Origin: Chloranthus sessilifolius
Taxonomy: Eukaryota; Streptophyta; Magnoliopsida; Chloranthales; Chloranthaceae
NCBI GenBank assembly: GCA_021018995.1
Contig: CM037588.1
Location: forward strand, 149,253,725 to 149,317,724
DNA length: 64,000 nt
Reading direction: 5' to 3'
In this document: in pieces, positions 19,501 to 30,269 of the stretch
How positions within the stretch are numbered: the stretch's first letter is position 1
How the letters are laid out: each line of letters begins with the position of its first letter
Position numbers and translations under genes: made by a program
Notes under the pieces: generated by a model
Told to the model about the DNA's origin: nothing
Database searches by the model: none
What the model saw: only the letters and a program-made list of their open reading frames with translations

Positions 19501-21922
19501 TGTGACGACCCGACTTTTCCAATCCCTCAGGTATAGGAAAGGCCGGTTCGCCAACCTATCGAATAAACGATAAGCCGGACAAACATGGCACATATCAGAG
19601 TAAAGCGTAATAAAAATCCATAGCTAAAATAAATGCGGAAGTAATTAAAAGTAAAGAACCACCGATGATGGCCGACCATCATCGAAACATGGCTCATAAC
19701 AGAAATCAACGTCTAGTATAAAACTATGATATCCAACTAAAATGGGCCCACAAATTCAAGTCTAACTCTCACCACAAATAAGAAAATCAGTAAGTTCTAT
19801 ACTGGGAAAAACTCCTCAGGAGGAACCTCAAGCTCTTCCTCAGGCACGTAGTCAGGATCAGTCTCACAGCCCTGAATAGCCACGTCAGTACCTGAACCTG
19901 TGACGTATAGTCGGAGTGAGCTAACCAACAAAGCTCAGTAGAAGAAAGGCATCTACGACATTTTACTTTAACTAATATGGTTTCAAAACAAATTTCGAAA
20001 TATAGCTTGTCAAACATATAAGCAGATAATAAACTGAATTTAGGTGCAGAAATCATATGTAAGATTTATTTCTAAATGCTTCAGAAAATCTGGTGTTTCA
20101 AAGGTTCTTAGTTTCTCTAACTTCTATATGCAAAGTTCAGTAATTCATGACTTAATCCTCAACTTAAAATACCTCCCGAGTAAACTATATCTCGAGAGTA
20201 GGAATATAGCCGATGGGAACCCCTACCTACCATCGTCGTTCATGAACCCTTTTTCAGGATGCAACAAGCCCCTACGTAATGAGGGAAACTTGTGCCAGGA
20301 AATTGTTCAGGAATTTTTGAGGGGTCGTTCAGGTCAATCATAAAACAAATGCAGATACTAATATAAATCAGATGCAAGTCTCTTATACATAGTTCAGGTT
20401 CTTGATTTCTGATTTTCAGAGCTTAAGCATATTCAGGTTTCAGGATTCAGGTAGATTTAGATTTTCAGTCATTCATATCAATTTCAGTTTACAGATGTGA
20501 TTTCAATAGCATATACAAGTTTAAAGATTTTAATTCAAAATATCCATGCGAATTAAAATAAAATACTGTAAAGATGAGATTCTCCTACCTAAAACTCGGA
20601 GTTATGCGAAGTCAAGCAAGGTCCTATTGATGGCCTCTCGCCCTCAATCTACATCACAATATACGTTCATGCATTAAGATAAACTCTAATTACTAATAAT
20701 ATAGACCTATTTAAGCGTTTCCTCAAAAACAAGTCAAAACAGGCAAGTTGCGCAAATCCTAGAATTTGATGTAACATTCTCATATATTTTTGACTATCAA
20801 GACGATTGATCCATGAGTTGGTCAAAACATAAAAATTGTAGATTTTTTTATTAGCTTTCCAACGCAAAAAGAATTGTCTCAATCAGAGTTCGGAACAAAA
20901 TGTTATGACTAAAATACCAAGGTAATGTCGAAGTTCGACAATACCTCGCTCGAGGGTTGATAATAGCTCGCTCGAGCGATTTGACGTAACATTATCATAT
21001 ATTTTTGACCATCAAGACGATTGATCCATGAGTTGGTCAAAACATAAAAGTTATAGATTTTTCTATTAGCTTTCCAACGCAAAAATAATCGTCTAAATCG
21101 GAGTTTGGGATAAAATGTTATGACTAAAATACTAAGGCAATGTCGGAGTTCGGTGATACCTCACTCGAGCGATGATAATAGCTCGTTCGAACGAGCTACA
21201 GCGACGCGATTTCGCTGGTTTTCACCCGAATCGAAACCCATACATCCCAAAGCAAAACCCATGGCTAATCTAATGATTTAATAAAAAAGTTTAATTAAAA
21301 CGTACCTTTAATCTAAGGATTCCTAGATTAGAAATGAGTCACGCGAATAGAGCTTCGGAACGAAACCGACGGGTTTCCTCAACGATTCGCGCCGCGATCG
21401 ATCCCACGAGTTCACAGAGACAACTCCAACACGCCCCCAATGATCTCAACCTCTCCTAATAGCCAACTACGAATCCAAGGTTGATTTACGTTCTTTCTAA
21501 GGTTTAAGTGCTTTCAACAAAGAGGGTTCTAGAGAAGGAGATTTTCTAAACCGATCTCCTACGATGATTGAAGAAGAGAGAAGACGGAGTTTCACACGGT
21601 TGGGTAACTATCATCTCTTAATAAAACCTAGTATAATACGGGAATGCAATTCCTTCTTATAATAGGATTGCTCACAAAGTAAAATACACACACACATCTT
21701 ATGTATTATACACTTCTAATTTTAAAACTCAAGTCCGGTGTTGAGCGGTTACACCGAGGTCGGTGCACAATTTTCGCACGAGGGTCCAAATGGGCTCTAA
21801 ATTAAAATTTGTCCGCACAATCACATCTAGATAAAAATTCAAAACAAATGGTGACGTCGGTTGCCGAGCCGAATACACACACAAGATCAGTCTAACTTGG
21901 GTTCAAAATACGGGTCTTTACA
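19501..21922 (-). mobile_element. Solo LTR of a Ty3/gypsy element, 2,422 bp, TSD GTAAA
   Basis: Starts TGTGACGACCCGAC and ends GGGTCTTTACA on the + strand, with GTAAA on both sides (19496-19500 and 21923-21927). No PBS, PPT or coding region is attached, so it is a solo LTR. It is related, in opposite orientation, to the LTR at 42649-44938 (shared GACGACCCGACTTT, GGCCGGTT..CCAACCTATC, ATATCAGAGTA), which sets its own sense as minus. On that strand a TATA-like 'ctattataag' lies near 21655. An array of GCTCGAGC and TTCGAA palindromes lies at 20930-21210. It ends 182 bp upstream of the receptor-kinase ATG. Confidence 0.9.
20930..21210. repeat. Palindrome cluster (CGCTCGAGCG / GTTCGAAC) in solo LTR
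   Basis: 'cgctcgag', 'cgctcgagcga', 'cactcgagcga' and 'cgttcgaacgag' occur within a partly duplicated segment; 'catatatttttgac.atcaag' and the following 100 bp occur at both 20780 and 20995. Each core is a CpG-containing perfect palindrome. Offset from the LTR 5' end on its sense strand is about 710-990. Confidence 0.75.
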
Positions 21923-21927
21923 GTAAA

Positions 21928-22104
21928 CAGCTTGTAGCTCAAATTCTGAGCTTTACCGACCAAATATCTCCCACGAAGGCCTGAAAACGTAGAAAATGAG
22001 TGGGGCTCACTGAACCCCGGAAGGGCTGATTAAATTGGAAAATCTCATATTCTGGTTCATATCTGAGTTCAAACTCAGAACAGATTTCAACTCTCAACCA
22101 GCCC
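21928..22104 (+). promoter_or_regulatory. Remaining upstream region of the receptor-kinase gene
   Basis: Only 177 bp separate the LTR target duplication from the ATG. No TATA box is obvious. 'aaatctcatattctgg' and a short AC-rich leader before the ATG are the only features. Any more distal promoter was displaced by the 2.4 kb LTR insertion. Confidence 0.35.
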
Positions 22105-23377
22105 ATGGCGCCTGTTCTAATCATTTCAAACTCTTTCCTTATCTATTTCTTCTTCCTTCCATTTTGCAGTGGAATTGATACCCTAACTCCAACCAAATCA
22201 CTCAAAGACGGGGAAAGCCTATCCTCAACCGGTGGAACCTTTTCATTTGGCTTCTTCAGTCCGGGAACTTCGACGAACCGCTATGCCGGAATGTGGTATA
22301 CCAAGATCCCGGTTCAAACGGTCGTGTGGGTCGCCAACAGAGAAAACCCAATTAACAATTCTCTGGGTTTCTTGACGATTAGAGACGACGGTAATCTAGC
22401 CATTTTCGATGAAGCAAACAACACCGTTTGGTCGACCAACGTCTCCTTAAAAATCACTATTTCAAATATCAAGCTCCTGGATTCGGGAAATTTGGAATTA
22501 ACTGAAGGTAATTCATATAACCCGAACCGGGTTTTATGGCAAAGCTTCGATTACCCCACAGACAGCCACCTACCGGATATGAAACTCGGGTTGAACCGGA
22601 GAACCAATATGAACTGGTCCCTAACATCATGGAAGTCTGCAGATGATCCGGCACCGGGTGAATTCTCGTACGCCGTCGACCCTCGAGGTTTGCCTCAGTT
22701 CATTATCTACAAGGGTTCCAACCGGTACTGGCGAACCGGGCCGTGGACCGGCCAGAGACTGAGCGGGGTGCCCGATATGCCTCAAAACTACATAATCAAT
22801 TTCTCTTATGTCTCCAACGAATACGAGATTTACATGTCCTACGCTATGTATAACGCCTCTATAATCACCAGAGCGGTGCTCGACAGCTCCGGCATGCTGC
22901 AGCGGGAGACGTGGTTCGATAGCAACCGTCGATGGCACTCTCTCCGGTCGGATCCGGCGGATCCTTGTGATGATTACGCTGAGTGTGGAGTTTATGGTAG
23001 CTGTAATGCAGATACTGCGCCGGTGTGTGGGTGTTCGCACGGGTTTGAACCGAGGTCTCCTAGAGATTGGTATTTGAGAGAAGGGAGTGGTGGGTGCGTG
23101 AGGAGGAAGGCGTTAGGGTGCGGGGAGGAAGATGGGTTTCTGAAAGTGGAACGTGTGAAGTTGCCTGATACTTCGACGGCTCGATTAGAGCGAGTGTCGG
23201 ACTTCGTCGAGCGTGAAAGAGCATGTAGGAACAACTGTTCATGCACGGCTTACGCTAGTCTTGATGGTGATGAAAGTGGTAGCAGATGTGTCCTTTGGGA
23301 TGGAGATCTAACGGATATCAGAGTGTTTTCAGATGTGGAGCGGGATATGTACATACGTTTGCATGCTTCCGAGTTAG
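22105..23377 (+). CDS. Receptor kinase exon 1: signal peptide, B-lectin, SLG, EGF-like and PAN domains
   Basis: Encodes about 424 residues without interruption. Residues 1-23 form a signal peptide (hydrophobic IYFFFLPFCSG). B-lectin follows, with FSFGFFSPG, WYTKIPVQTVVWVANREN, LDSGNLEL and VLWQSFDYPTD (about 24-170). The S-locus glycoprotein region has GEFSYAVDPRGLPQ and YWRTGPWTGQRLSG. The EGF-like part starts DPCDDYAECGVYGSC (about 286). The PAN/apple domain (about 338-420) has FLKVERVKLPDTS, CRNNCSCTAY and CVLWDGDL. The donor is GAGTTAG|GTAAGT. The ATG at 22105 is chosen because it opens the signal peptide. This exon is intact, in contrast to the kinase exons. Confidence 0.92.
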
Positions 23378-23419
23378 GTAAGTAAGCTCATCTTATCCAT
23401 ATATGGTTCACGTGAGAAC

Positions 23420-23700
23420 TACACCACCAATATTGGTCTAAGGTGTGGGTGATCCCTAGCATCCAAGTGATAGATCATAGATTGAAGTCCAACTGACACA
23501 AAAATAATGTTTTAGGAAGATTTAAATCATCCGATCTATAGTCTATAATATTAACCATTGTTTTTAATTTAGTGGCGTGGTATTAAGGTTCATCAAATTG
23601 GACTGTTCACATCCACTTACGGGCATATTTTGTGGGGCTGAGTGATGTTGCAATGATAGATTTCATAATAATAAATCACACTTTCATTGTTTGAGAAAAA
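23420..23700 (+). repeat. Dispersed repeat family A, copy 3 (in intron 1)
   Basis: Homologous to 1630-1975 and 3210-3512: 'ggtgtgggtgatcc', 'aagtgatagatcata', 'catccgatctat' and 'gttcacatccactta' in the same order. It shows that the family is dispersed and not only part of the local duplication. Confidence 0.6.
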
Positions 23701-24101
23701 AGAGCCATTATTCCTAATTACAAAGAAAGACTTGGTATCATTGAAACTCATGCCCCATGAAACTCAATTTAAGCCGTCTAATTTGAAGGTCATGATGTAA
23801 AGTTTTTTTATGCTAAAGATTGGCATGAAACACGATTTCTATCATTTAATTAAATATAGCTAGCCATCAAATCACGTGATGAGTTTTGACTGTATTGAAT
23901 CAGATGATGGGCTTTTTGTCAAGTCCGAACGGCCAAACACTCCCTAAATAGATTTGGGTCTAAGAGGCTGGGCAAAGCTATCAAGCCCATTTAGCTTGAG
24001 CTCATATAATACCAAGTTAAATTAGAAAGCTTTTTTAAGCTCACCGTGCTTTTTCGCTTTTGGTAGCTTGATTGAATGAAGTCATTTTACTTTGGACGTA
24101 G

Positions 24102-24227
24102 ATGCAAATTCAAATGCTTTTGATGGGAAGAAATTGGTAGCGACAACTATAGCAAGTGCCGCTGTGGGAATCATTCTCTTATTTTTAGTCGGTTATTACC
24201 TGTGGAGGAGAAAGAAAATACGAAAAG
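24102..24227 (+). CDS. Receptor kinase exon 2: transmembrane segment
   Basis: After acceptor 'ggacgtag', exon 2 joins exon 1 in phase to give ASELDANSNAFDGKKLV, then the membrane helix ATTIASAAVGIILLFLVGYY, then the stop-transfer WRRKKIRK. It ends CGAAAAG|GTATTC. Length 126 bp is normal for this family. Translation beyond the donor reaches a stop within 20 codons, so intron retention would produce a membrane-anchored receptor without a kinase. Confidence 0.9.
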
Positions 24228-25034
24228 GTATTCATATCCGTTATGATCCTACTTATTCTAAATTCTCCCAAAAGGTGGTCTACTGAACTTTTTGCCTAAA
24301 TATTCGTTTGATTCGTTGATTCTCTAAATTTTTCTCCAATTTAGCAAATTTTTATCATCCTCGTTTAATCATACTTCATAATTTTTTTTATGATTGTAAA
24401 TTGCTAATTATTTTATTATTTAAAAACAACTTTTTTATTTTTAATAGATTAACTATATTTTTGTATATGTTACTCATTTCATAATATTTTTATAATCTCT
24501 TAATTTTTTCCGAATCTTTCCCGAATTTATGCGAATTGAACTGAACTGACTTCCCACTGAATGATTGTCCGATCCGAACTCTGTTACTAAGTTTACAATG
24601 AGCAGAGAGCTTATTCTAGAAAATGAGTGAACACCTCTGATGGGGACCTTGGAGATGTGCAGACTTTGAGTCCGCGCTGGCACAATACTTAATACCATCC
24701 GCTCATTGTCTCTCCTGAGTGGTCTGCTCATTGTAGAAAAATTCTTACCTGTCTATCTGCCATAGAATTCCATGAAAATGATTTCGCGCATCTAAAGATT
24801 GAAGGATTCATTAGCTCAACCACAAAAGAATCGATGAAAATCAAAATTTCATCCGACCTTAAGGGCTACAAGATGAAAGCAACATTGAAGAGAAAAAAAA
24901 TAAAGGCTCATTATAGTTAATTATGCATAGTTCAGAGTTGAAACTTCTTTGCATATAAATTCACAAATATTTACTATAAAATGTATCAAATTTTATAATA
25001 AGTTGGACTCAAACATTAAGCATATTAAATTACA
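24228..25034 (+). other. Left part of intron 2
   Basis: AT-rich intron sequence between the exon 2 donor and the small inverted-repeat element. No gene recognised. Confidence 0.6.
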
Positions 25035-27376
25035 AAGGCCCTGTTTGTTAAAGTTGCTTCCCAAAAGCACTTTTCAGGTAAAATATTAGGTGAAATCCAT
25101 CCAAGGATGTCACGACCCGAAATTCTACCCCATCCCGAGGGCCTAGAATTTCGAGTTATGACCCGCACATATCTCGGATATGCTAAGCGGACATACACCT
25201 AATCAGAGTTCTCGCGCAATAATGGTTCCACGAAATCCGTGAAAGCCAACACATAAAGGTGGAAATAAAAGCAGCCATAAATAATGAATAAATACGATAG
25301 AATCAACAAATCTACCAATAAAACATAATTCAAAGTTGGAGACAAATCCGATAAAGGAAATCATAAAATTAATGATAATAATAGGGATCCAATCTACTAC
25401 CAAGTCTGCAGCGATCAATATCCAAAGACTCGGATCAAATCAAAGACCGTAGCCTCCGGTACTCAACACTCATGGATCAATGAAATCAAATCGGTGGATC
25501 TCGGATGACCGACGCTACTCCACTAGCGTAATCACCGCAATGAGATTATCGTGGGATGAGTTTACTCACCACGAACTCGATGGGATACACCACCAATCCA
25601 CCCCATACTACTCAGGTGCATTGTGGGTGCATCTTGTGAGTGATAAATATAATATGTCAAAGCAGATAGCAAAAGAATGACAAAATCACATGCATATTAT
25701 AAAGCTCATATCATAAATGCAAGACTATGATCTAGACACTCATATCCTAACGTACCTTACCATATCTCATAACATATCCTACCATGTCTTATTATTATTC
25801 TCGCACATACGTCTGTACATCGCATGAGCGTAACTAACATACTCGTGAAATCCTAAACGACCTGTGCCAGAGTCGCTGCTCGAGCTACCATAGGAGGGTC
25901 AACATAGTATCATACCACCATATCATAACGTGTCATACTCATACTCCACCATCCAGCCAATGGGGAGACATAATGGCCAAACTCACTCATAACACACTCC
26001 TACTCATAATCTCTCCCAGAGATCCGTCTTGGCTGAAAGACGTTGTTGCCCTTACGGTGGCTACGCAAGGAACGGCACGTACAGAGACTTAAGTTCTTTA
26101 TCTTTTGCTGGCCTACACAGCGATGCCTTATTATCGTACTCGTATCATAGCTTATCTTATCTCATACTTATATCTTATCATACTCTTATACTTCATCCTA
26201 GGACAGACTATAGTGGGGCAACTTTCCTAATTCACGCTTCCCAAGGAAAAGGTTCCGTAGTAGCATGGATGTACTTCGTGTGACAGCCCATACTATCATA
26301 GAGGCGTTGCATCCGTACATGGACGCCAATATTCCGAGTTTCACGTGATCGTAGAAGAAACTTCACCACAGGCAAAGCCTATGGTCGAACCTCATAACTT
26401 AACTCATAACTCATACTATCATATTTGAACTCGGGGTGATCGGTCTCAGATATGCCACCGTGACACGAGGTTACACCGAATTCACACTCACCCTGGCCAT
26501 CATGGGTCCCATTCCACCATGAGTTGTAAGGCATGTGAATACGGTGTATTTCTCGCTCGATACCATCTCGTAATCACCACGCCCAAGCATAGGCATGATC
26601 TCATACACACTCGTCCTCATGATCTAACATATCCTAACTCGTATAAATTGATTAAATTATAAATACAAAAGTATCACACATACAGAATGGTTTACACTTA
26701 GATTTTGGTTATATTTATGTTTATATTTATTTACATACCACACCAATATAATTATAGAATATGGTTATAAGTATGATTTTGATAATCGTAAAGGTCAGAG
26801 TTCGGTTTCATAAAGACATCAAGTTCTAACACTTTATGTTATGCGTTGAAGCGATAAAAGCGAAACTTTTATATATTATTATTTATCATTATTAAATGCC
26901 CAAATTAAATATTATTATTTTTAAAGTTAAGTACATCACGACCATCGATCGCAAAGTGCAAGTGCACTAAATTTTTTTGGTCGTGTAAAAATGAAATTTT
27001 GGTGTGAATCAGGTCGTCTATTCGGATGAGAATCGATCGATTGAAAAAAAATGAAAATCGATAGATCAGATTTAATAAGGTGTAAGTTGTCGTTTGGCTC
27101 ATGATTGATTGGTCGATTTTAATAGGTTAATCCATCGATAAAAAGGAAACTAATTGGGCTCTGACACGGGATACTACTACTCATATATCTTATAAGATAA
27201 TTTTATAATATTAAAATAAGGTAGTAACCAAGTATATTTATTTTATATGATAATAAAATATAAGTATATAATATTTATTAATTTTATATTACTATCTAAA
27301 ATCACTTTCTCTTTAAATATATCATAATATATTATAAAAGATATTTTAATTAATTTAATACCATCCTATGAAATGA

Positions 27377-27765
27377 AATCAGATGGGCTGATCTAAATCA
27401 GATGGGCCAAAGTCCAACATCGAATGGGTCAAAGTCCAACATCAGATGGGTCACGATCCACGTCAGATGGGTCACGGTCCAACATCAGATGGGTCACGAT
27501 CCACGTCAGATGGGTCAAGATCCAACATCAGATGGGTCAAAGTCCGACATCAGATGGGTGACGGACCAACACTAGATGGGTCGCAGTCCAACATCAGATG
27601 GGTCACGGTCCAACATTAGATGGGTCACGATCCACGTCAGATGGGTCAAGATCCAACATCAAATGGGTCAAGGTCCGACATCAGATGGGTCATGGACCAA
27701 CACCAGATCGGTCGCAGTCCAACATCAGATGGGTCACGGTCCAACATAAGATGGGTCACAGACCT
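27377..27765. repeat. CAGATGGGTCA minisatellite in LTR 1
   Basis: About 18 imperfect units of 19-22 bp beginning CAGATGGGTCA and ending in TCCAACAT or TCCACGT. The array recurs at about 32538-32926 (LTR 2) and 37692-38080 (LTR 3). Reading frames such as MGHGPTLDGSRS across it are a by-product of the period. Confidence 0.9.
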
Positions 27766-28533
27766 CCAACATCAGAATCCCACGTGGCAACCTAAGTATG
27801 AAGTTGTCTAACGCTTAAGTTGCTTATTTAGTGCTAACTCATCCTCTCTATCGACCATATATATATATATATATTACCTCCCATGGGAGAAAATTCAAAC
27901 TCCATCGTTGGGCATTATAAGGTGATCCCATGGCTCTCTAGTTTTAGAGTCAATACTCAATTGAGACCTCATGATATTAATAATAATATTACTTATTAAA
28001 ATTTGATCACGCCTACATGATTTATATCGTTTGAAAATTATAGCCTTGGGAAATAATTATATATGTATATATTTTTTTGTTTTGATAAGTAATCGCAAGA
28101 TTTATTGTTGCTTGCTAATATAAATGTAGTCACTTCTTGATTTTTATTGTATAGAGTCTTATGTTAAAATAATCTATGTAATATCTCTTTCCTTAAAACA
28201 AAGTCTTAGATACTACATGGGACCTTTTGTAAACGCTGGACTTGGAAATATGTTTAAAATAGGTCATGGGTCTATATATATATAGAAATGCTTAGTTTCT
28301 AGAAAATATAAAATATTATAAAAATTTTAAAGAAATTATAGGTTTAAATCATGGTTGCGTAGATTTTTAGTTTGAACTCAGATTCACGATTTTATAATGT
28401 CCATAAAATGTCTTTTACTAGAGGGATGATGGAATAGAGTATTAATCATTTGTGTTATTTTTAATTGTTAAAATAACAAAGTATAAAAAAAATAATAACA
28501 TTAACAATTAGGAAAATAATTATGACTAAATTA

Positions 28534-28752
28534 CAAGCAATCACATCTAGGGCAAAATCAATAAAATTAGACTATAAGCAATCACATTTAGGGAAAAATA
28601 AATAGGACTAGAATATAAGCAATCACATCTAGGGCAAAATCAATAAGATTAGATTATAAGCAATCACATTTAGGGCAAAATAAATAGGACTAGATTATAA
28701 GCAATCACATCTAGGGCAAAATCAATAAGATTAGATTATAAGCAATCATATT
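28534..28752. repeat. 41-bp tandem repeat, alternating A/B units, in LTR 1
   Basis: Five full units start AAGCAATCACAT. A units continue CTAGGGCAAAATCAATAA and B units TTAGGGCAAAATAAATAG, in order A-B-A-B-A, so the array is an 82-bp higher-order repeat. The same array is at about 33691 (LTR 2) and 38855 (LTR 3). Its offset from the LTR 5' end on the sense strand is about 740-960. Confidence 0.9.
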
Positions 28753-29494
28753 TATGCTAACCACTTTACTCATTTTAAAATAATATTATAAAGAGTGAAA
28801 TAAAGTTTATTTTATTTAGTCCGTCGATACGCGATTGAACGTATCCTACGCGACGGGATCTGAGAAGAATGAGATGGATGGATGGGTACCCACCTCTTGA
28901 AGCGTGACCGACAGATCGACGACGATTAGGGCGATAGAGATTGGCGTCCACATGATGATCCGTCCATGATTACGCCACCTTCTTCCACCACGATTTGACG
29001 GCAGAAAAACACTACGGTGTTCTTTGTGGAAGAATACACAAGAAATTTAAAAGAGATTTGGGTGTTTTTAAAGAAGGGTGGCCAGAGAAGAAGATGGAGT
29101 GACGGCTAGGGTTTTTAAGAAGAATTCTTATAATAATGATTTAGGGTTCTCCGTAACTTTCTTATTTATAATATATGGGCATTAATTCAGTGCTAAGCGG
29201 TCGCACCAAATAAGGGTGTATAGGCTTTTAATTCAAAGTTTAAAATAAAGGTTTAAAACTCACGTAGCAATGTTTGATCCTTAGACCTCTTATCTATATC
29301 CAAAGCCTTTCAACCACTAGGCTACAACACAACTTGTGTCAAATAAAGACAATTTTAAATATAATACCTCTTTAAAATCAAAATGTGTATTTTCTCAACT
29401 AGGGTAGGTTCTGGTGTAGAGCACTAACACCATGCAAGGTATAAAACACAATCTAACACCAATAAAAGAAAGTTCAAAAATTCGGGTTGTTACA

Positions 29495-29510
29495 TTCTCC
29501 CCTCCTTATA
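29495..29510 (-). promoter_or_regulatory. Polypurine tract of the LTR element (copy 1)
   Basis: The sense strand reads AAGGAGGGGAGAA immediately before the LTR start TGTAACAACC, the normal place for plus-strand priming. The same tract adjoins LTR 2 at 34648. Confidence 0.8.
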
Positions 29511-30247
29511 ATATTTTCGTCCTCGAAAATTACGTACCTGTAGTGATGAGTTTCGGGTACTTCTCCATCATCTCAGTTTCTCATCAAAAGTCAACTATTC
29601 AACATTAATAAAGAAAAAAAATCAGGGTCATTACATTCTCTCCTCCTTAAAATTTTTAGCCCAAAATTAGGCATTGATTAAAAAGTAGCGTCATCATCTC
29701 GGTTAATCCCATATCACCTTCAAAATTTCATATTTTCGACACCTAATATTTAATATCATCAAGGTAGGGTCGTCCCCCTCTCTTTATGATAGTAGTCGAC
29801 TCTATATCATCAATTTATAAAATAATTTGATTTGATATCACAAATTTCTCCAAATGTGTGATATGTCAAATTTTAGTCGGACATTCACTTGATCCAAATA
29901 TTGCAGTCATTTCTAATATAACCTAGAATCAACTGTTCATATTGTTATCATCTCAGATCACCTAGAATCTTAAACAGTCAAATCTTCAAGGATTTATTTA
30001 TCTGATTGCACCTAAATTTTAGAAAAGTTTCACCCATTATTTTTCAATCCTTATAGATAATTTATAATATTTCTCACAAGTTTCTAACTATATAAGTCAT
30101 TCTTAAATAAATCTTTAAATACCAAATTAAACCTTACGGTCTTCTAATAAGTCCTCAAAAGATCTAAAGTCTCGGGTCTATTTGAATCATTATGACATTA
30201 ATCAATATATTGTACTTACATAACCCATACAGTCCTCGAGGAAGTAA

Positions 30248-30266
30248 AGCCTGAGCTTTGATACCA
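30248..30266 (-). promoter_or_regulatory. Primer-binding site (initiator Met-tRNA type), copy 1
   Basis: The sense strand reads TGGTATCAAAGCTCAGGC three bases after the LTR end. Plant initiator Met-tRNA primes TGGTATCAGAGC, so the match is good. This PBS between LTR 2 and internal region 1 fixes the element on the minus strand. Confidence 0.85.
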
Positions 30267-30269
30267 CTC

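Larger units (their letters stand above)
25108..29494 (-). repeat. LTR 1 (3' LTR of the element)
   Basis: Bounded by TGTCACG (25108) and GTTGTTACA (29494) on the + strand. On the sense strand a TATA-like 'atattataaataag' lies near 29160-29175, followed by a leader. The LTR holds a five-unit 41-bp repeat (28534-28750) and a minisatellite based on CAGATGGGTCAC (about 27377-27765). Confidence 0.88.
29495..30269 (-). mobile_element. Internal region 1 of the three-LTR element
   Basis: Non-coding, 775 bp. On the sense strand it opens with a PBS next to LTR 2 and closes with a purine tract next to LTR 1. It contains a second copy of the 'ctcctccttaaaa..tttcg-cctcgaaaatta' wording found at its edge (29500 and 29638), a partial duplication of the PPT neighbourhood. 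Confidence 0.85.

Noticed and set aside
28534-28752. Regular 41-bp repeats that could suggest a CRISPR-like array
   Set aside because: Units abut with no unique spacers, the array recurs in each LTR copy, and the host is a plant.
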